64,000 nt of DNA from Microcebus murinus. Taxonomy: Eukaryota; Chordata; Mammalia; Primates; Cheirogaleidae. The notes beneath the pieces are model-generated. The model saw only the letters and a list, made by a program, of their open reading frames with translations, made no database searches and was not told the DNA's origin. Each line of letters begins with the position of its first letter. Position 1 is the stretch's first letter. A program made the translations under genes and the position numbers. This document shows, piece after piece, positions 58,963 to 64,000 of this stretch. The DNA lies in assembly GCF_040939455.1 (NCBI RefSeq), contig NC_134116.1, positions 43,849,400 to 43,913,399 of the forward strand. The letters run 5' to 3'.

Positions 58963-61900
58963 ATATGTAATTTGTTTTATTTTATCTCCAATAGCTTTAA
59001 CGATGTGATTTTTTGGGAGGAGGTGATCTGCATTTTTACTATTATATATTTATATTATGATTATGTATGGTTATTATTGAGCATTTTAATCCTTTGGACT
59101 CAATTCTCCTTCAGTCAAATGATTTAAGATTTTCTTTCAATCTCTAAAAAATTGTTTACTATTAAAATGTTCAATATTGGTTTTCTTTATTTACAATTTA
59201 TTTTTTTAAGGAATTCTTACATTTGACCCTCTCATTTTATCTTCTATTTTACTAAATTTTCTTTCACACTATATACCTCTTTAGCACTTCAGTCTCAGAT
59301 ATGTGCACTTTTCTTTGATCTGTCTTCTAAAACACAAATTCTCTTTTTAGGTATATTTAGTTTAAAAACTAATGTGTTCCTAGAAATTTTATGTTCATAT
59401 CATTATCTTTACTCCAATATGCTTATTCTTTTCTCACACTGTCATGTTCTTGCCTTATTGTTTCTATTATTGTATTTATCTAATTTACATGTGAAATATT
59501 CTTATTATAATTAATTTGTAAGTTTTTTTTAAACTCATTTTTAATTTAATTATTTTGGGGGGAGTTTCTTGTCATGTCTTGCCTTACTACAGATATGGGA
59601 TATTTAGTCTTGATGCAATTTTAAGATTAATGTCTTAGGTTGGAATTACCTAACCAGGCATTTACTGAGATTTGGGGTCTAATATAAATGTTTACTGAGG
59701 TCTACATTACATCATAATTTTTTGAGAATAAAAGTCCTGTCACTCCATCCATCCTAGAGCTTCTGGTCAATACGATTATTTCCTGCCTCTCAAAGATAGT
59801 GGGTAGAGAATTTATGATTCCTGTTTCACAGATGAAACAGAGATTTTCAGATCCACTTTATACAGTTAGTTTCTCTTTTGACAGGAGTCTAGGAATCATC
59901 TCCTGTCATCATATTATAATTAAAACTTCAAGTCTCTAATCAGTATCTTACTTGCCTTTTGATATCTCATGAGCTCCTTAGCTTCCACTTGTGCTCATCT
60001 GATCTGAGTTTGGACAGCTGGGATGTTCTTATTGATTTTTTCTGTTTCTATATTATTTAAAATATAGTATTTGAAAATATTCAGTATTTTCTATGTTTTA
60101 ATAAAAGGGCCAGTCTGTCCAATTTATCTCACTCTGCCATAGTAACTAGCAGTCCTCATTAGCACTGTTATACTAATACATTACTTGGAGTGTAAAATTA
60201 ATTCCTCAACTTATCTATAAATATAGGAAACTTGACATTATTCAAAGTTATATAATTAATTTAAATTTTAGCTGGTTAGCATATTAAGGGTTGCTATCAT
60301 GTAAAAAAATCATTGGATGTTACAATGCCTAAAATGTATGAAAAATCATTTTCAAATATTTAATACATTTGAAATTTAGTGTATTTTATATTGTTAATAT
60401 GAGAGTGAATTGTCAAATTCTGTCTTGTGTGAAATTTGTAATAAAAAAAACTAAAGAATCAAAGCATTGCAAGTAGCTCATTTTAAAGATGTGAACCTGT
60501 TGCTTGGGGGATTTTGACTCATAATATTATACACTTTTGTTTTGCATTTTAAGTGGAACAAAATATTAAAATGCTATAAAATTTATATTCCTAACTTTTA
60601 TCTAATGCTTATGGTTATAGACTCATGGAATCTCAAAACTGAAATGTACAAACTCTTTCCAATTTTGACCCACTAATCTGAATATCATGAAAATAAAGTC
60701 CACATATTTTAAATAATGTTGAAAAGGTATGTTGCTTGCTTGTTCCAGCCAAATTTTATTGTAGCATACATATTAAATATATATTTTCCAACACATTGGA
60801 ACATACTAAAAATTAGTATCCTATTAAAATTATTGAGAAATTTTAGTGCAGTACATTAAGGAATTTATGAGTTATGTTTTATGAAAAGTTTGGACCTGAA
60901 CTCCTACAAGTCAATGTGAAATACGTTTTAATACAGTATCTTTCTCTAAATATTAAGCCATGCCAATTTTATTATAAGTGTAAAAGCTGATAGATTTGTG
61001 TTAATTTGAAGCTTTAAATATTTGATGTGAGAATTGACAGCAACGTGAGAAATTATAAGTTAAAATCAATGGAATTGAACAATTTTAATTAACGAGAATA
61101 ACAAAACTTTCTGTGTATCCATAGCCTACTATTTGTGTTCTAAGTTGTAAGTGTAAGGAAATTTAATTATGAGATGAATTTTATGTTATTTTCCTTAGCT
61201 TGAAGGACAGAGTAAGAGGAAACATGTCTATGTTAGTATCATAAAGATATATGCATATCATACATAACTTCACTAATGTAAATCATTTACTTTATGATTT
61301 TGCACTGATAAATAACTGAATCAATTCCCAAATATTTTTAAATGACATTCATTTTTTTCTCCTTAGATAACAAAATTATTTGCCTCTATTTCCACATTTC
61401 CACATCATATTGACATTTAATTCTGTTTAGGGAAAAGTTAGAGATTAATCAAGAAAACAAAAAAGGAGGCCTGTTACCAGTCAGCTTTTGAGGAGATTTT
61501 GGCTAGTTGTGTCAAAGAGTAGATGGCTAGTATTAGAAAATGATATACTTTCATTCATAATTGCTTACCATCCCACTACTATGAAGCAAAGATTCTTCAT
61601 CACCCCAGAGGATTACATGATCAAGGCCCTCTGCCTCACTGCATGAGATCACATGCAACATGGTATGTTCTATGGATACATGCAGTGCTACAAGCAGCAG
61701 GGTTCATGTTTCCATCAAATTTTCTAGGTGACTCGGAAATAGAAAGAATATTTCTAAACCCACTTACATGGGCTGGCTAATCAGTATAAGTGTAACATTC
61801 TCTGTGATTGTTTAACCTAACAAAATGTAAGAGTATTTTATGCTACATGGCTAAGGGAAAAGAGTATTAATAGTTGTGATTTAGGTTTAGGGTTAGGGAT

Positions 61901-62964
61901 AGGCAGAGTTGAGATGTTTTCAGTTGGGAAGAACATTTCAAGACACAAAAATTTAAATATTTATAAACAGTATATGACTTTAAATATACCCATTTAAGTA
62001 AGCTGTTTTCCTGTAAGCATCTCTGCAGCTTGTTGTTAACTTTTTCATTAATTTCATCACTACCAACACTTTTTTCATTGGCATGAAAATGAATACAGAC
62101 TCTCCAACAAAGTTTGGAGAGAGAGTTGTGAAATAAAGGAACATCTAACTATATTTTTTCACCTGTCATTTATTAATTTATATTTTAGAATTAAAGATTA
62201 ACTGAAATTTCCAATAACATCAAACTAGAGACAAAATAAAAGTCAAAAGGAAAACAAAAATAAAAGTCACTCTTCTTTCAGGTTTGTCTTTATATCTCAC
62301 TCTCTAACCTTGCCTAGAAAAATAATAAAAATAACCCCAAGAAACTGTTCACAGGTTAAATGAACTGTTACTTAATTTTTGCCTTAGCATTAACAGTGGC
62401 TCCCAAGGTAAGGGATAAAACAGGAACCTATTTCCTAATATATCTAGAGCAGCATTAAAACAAAGATGGCCTTAGGCAAAATCCCAAGCTAGGATCAGTC
62501 CTGGGAGACTTTAATTTATTTTGCCGGAGGTGTTTTTCCACTGCTCATTATCTTCTCTCAACAACCACATTAGAGTATTAGAATTGTTGATAAGGGTTTT
62601 ACCCTTTGGGTCAAATCTCCCAGTAATTTAAACCAGTAGTCATTCTACAGCATGAAGACCACTAAAGACTATTGTAAGCTTGTGGTACAGAATTTTTCAT
62701 GTTTCACTGCCTTATGTGCATTAATTTATAGTATTCTTCTGGGGAGGTTACATGGAGTAGGAAGTCTTTGTATATACTGTTGAAAGATATCTTAGATGGT
62801 GACTGGCAGTGGGAAAGAGAGTGAATAAAAATAATTAGAGGAATCAGGAAAACTATATGGGGAGACTTCAGGACAGAGCCTTTGAATTGATGTTTCAAAG
62901 TACTTCTACAGAACAAAAAATTTCCTTAAATGTGAATCACTTATAACTTTTAAAACTACATATA
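58963..62964. other. No recognised feature
   Basis: About 4 kb of unique-looking AT-rich DNA. TTTAGGGTTAGGG at about 61882-61894 is a lone two-unit telomere-like word. No transposon or exon was recognised; the 70-codon minus frame 62704-62916 is unassigned. Confidence 0.45.
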
Positions 62965-63100
62965 TGTTAAATAATAATAACAAATTGCATTTACTGAGTG
63001 CTTATTATTTACTAGGCACTCTTGACCTCTTTGAATCTATAAAATGAATGCTGACATTCACACTGATCCATTTTATGGTAGATACCAGAACAAAAATTTT
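62965..63100 (-). mobile_element. MIR SINE fragment (antisense)
   Basis: 'CATTTACTGAGTGCTTATTATTTAC' followed by 'TAGGCACTCTTGACC' is the complement of the MIR tail ('gtgcctggcacatagtaagcgctcaataaatg'). The 'CCATTTTATGG' text 50 bases later fits the 'ccattttacag' position. Confidence 0.65.
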
Positions 63101-64000
63101 AAAAATACATTTTAAAACTGAAAACATCATTTAACATAGGGATTTCAGAAACAGCTTTTCAGAAATGATTTTTCTCTTAAGATTTCCTTTAAAGAAAACC
63201 AGTGAATACTTAAGTGAAAAGTTGAGGTGGTAGAAATATGGAAGCAAAAGAAGAAAAAATGACATTCTTGTTATATTTACTGTATGTAAAAACCCTTATT
63301 TGCAAACAGCAAATATATAAATTGTTTATAAGGACTGTGTGGCAAAATGAGGAATTAAAAAAGAAAACTAGGCCAGGCCAGAGGAGACTTCCGCCAGTTA
63401 TTGATAGTGATTCTGGATTTGTTAAGGAGAAAACAGGATTGGAAAAGTCTGGAAAAGCTCACAGAATAAAGAGAAAGTCTAAAGAATTAGTGTCAGGAAA
63501 ATGTACACAACTGAAGGAAGAGGGATAATGGACAACATAGTCACTTATACCATGGGTCTGGCCTGCCTGGCCCTGCCTAGATGATACCACTGGGTCCTTG
63601 TTAACAGTGGCAACTGCCTGTAGAAACTTTACAACCCTCAGCACATGATCTCCACTGCTACTGGTCTTCAACAGCTTGACTACCCTGAGTAATTTCCAAA
63701 TGATTTGAATTCTTGAGTCATTTTCTCGATTTCAAATCCTGCTTAGGATCATTGTGCAAAGTTGGTTTACCTATATATGCTTCAGCTACCATCAAGCCAG
63801 ATGAGGCATTTACTATCTGGTCACATATTGCTTCTTTAGGAGGACATAGGGATCCATTTCCCACCCAAATTCACACCATAGAGACATTCCACAAATAGGA
63901 AGTGGAGTATTTTTTGGGCAGCAGCTTGTTGGAAAAATAATTCTAAAGTTTGGCCTACCTATTTAATATAGCAAGTTCTCATTTTGCAAGACTCTTTTAT
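63101..64000. other. No recognised feature
   Basis: A 96-codon Lys/Glu-rich plus frame (63238-63528) and a 61-codon frame (63713-63898) have no family I recognise and no splice context. This end is somewhat less AT-rich than the rest, and the segment is cut by the window edge. Confidence 0.35.

Noticed and set aside
61876..61896. Telomere-like TTTAGGGTTAGGG
   Set aside because: Only two units and no degenerate neighbours; expected by chance in 64 kb, so not an interstitial telomere.
63238..63528. 96-codon Lys/Glu-rich frame as a possible exon
   Set aside because: Composition is A/G driven, no flanking splice signals stand out, and I know no matching family. Left as unassigned.

Overview
The window is mammalian nuclear DNA and almost certainly primate. 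It is AT-rich, has no bacterial-style operons, and is filled with L1, Alu, MIR, L2, MaLR LTR, hAT-Charlie and mariner remnants. The two young Alu copies (23044-23381 and 37896-38234) carry the extra middle segment containing AATTAATTGGCCAACT and the AGCTAGGCTGACGCCACGGCACTCACTCTAGCC right arm. I associate these with strepsirrhine, especially Malagasy lemur, Alus. The youngest L1 copies share the 3' end TGTACCCCCATAATATG, which fits the same lineage. The species cannot be read from the window.

I found no convincing host exon, tRNA, rRNA, snRNA or CpG-island promoter. Nearly all long open frames lie inside transposons or are chance frames, and the only GC-rich block (about 41.1-41.5 kb) is the 5' UTR of an L1. 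The window looks like intergenic desert or the interior of a very large intron.

Layout. 0-9.5 kb: mostly unique AT-rich DNA with a polypurine tract, a CA repeat, a MER1B-like hAT element with perfect 8-bp target duplications, L2 traces, two L1 3' ends (one inverted) and a MIR. 9.5-18 kb: an MLT1-like LTR and a decayed endogenous retrovirus with RNase H, integrase and env-TM traces. 18-27 kb: L1 remnants, an old Alu, a young lemur Alu, and a long L1 with a 5' inversion that is itself interrupted by another inverted L1. 27-39 kb: an internally deleted mariner, old Alu and L1 scraps, an MLT1 LTR, a 53-bp L1 insertion and a second lemur Alu. 39-48 kb: an old L1M split by a near-full-length young L1, which is itself split by a short L1 3' end (three generations). 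48-64 kb: mostly unique sequence with L1M, MIR and LTR fragments.

The genes do not work together in any system. What the window records is a history of retrotransposition. Its strongest structural signals are three L1 copies with 5' inversions of the twin-priming type, a three-level L1 nest, an L1 ORF2 with a substituted reverse-transcriptase catalytic residue, and a non-autonomous mariner with intact ends. I saw nothing that supports a new host biological system. Family names come from recalled consensus features, and no database search was run.
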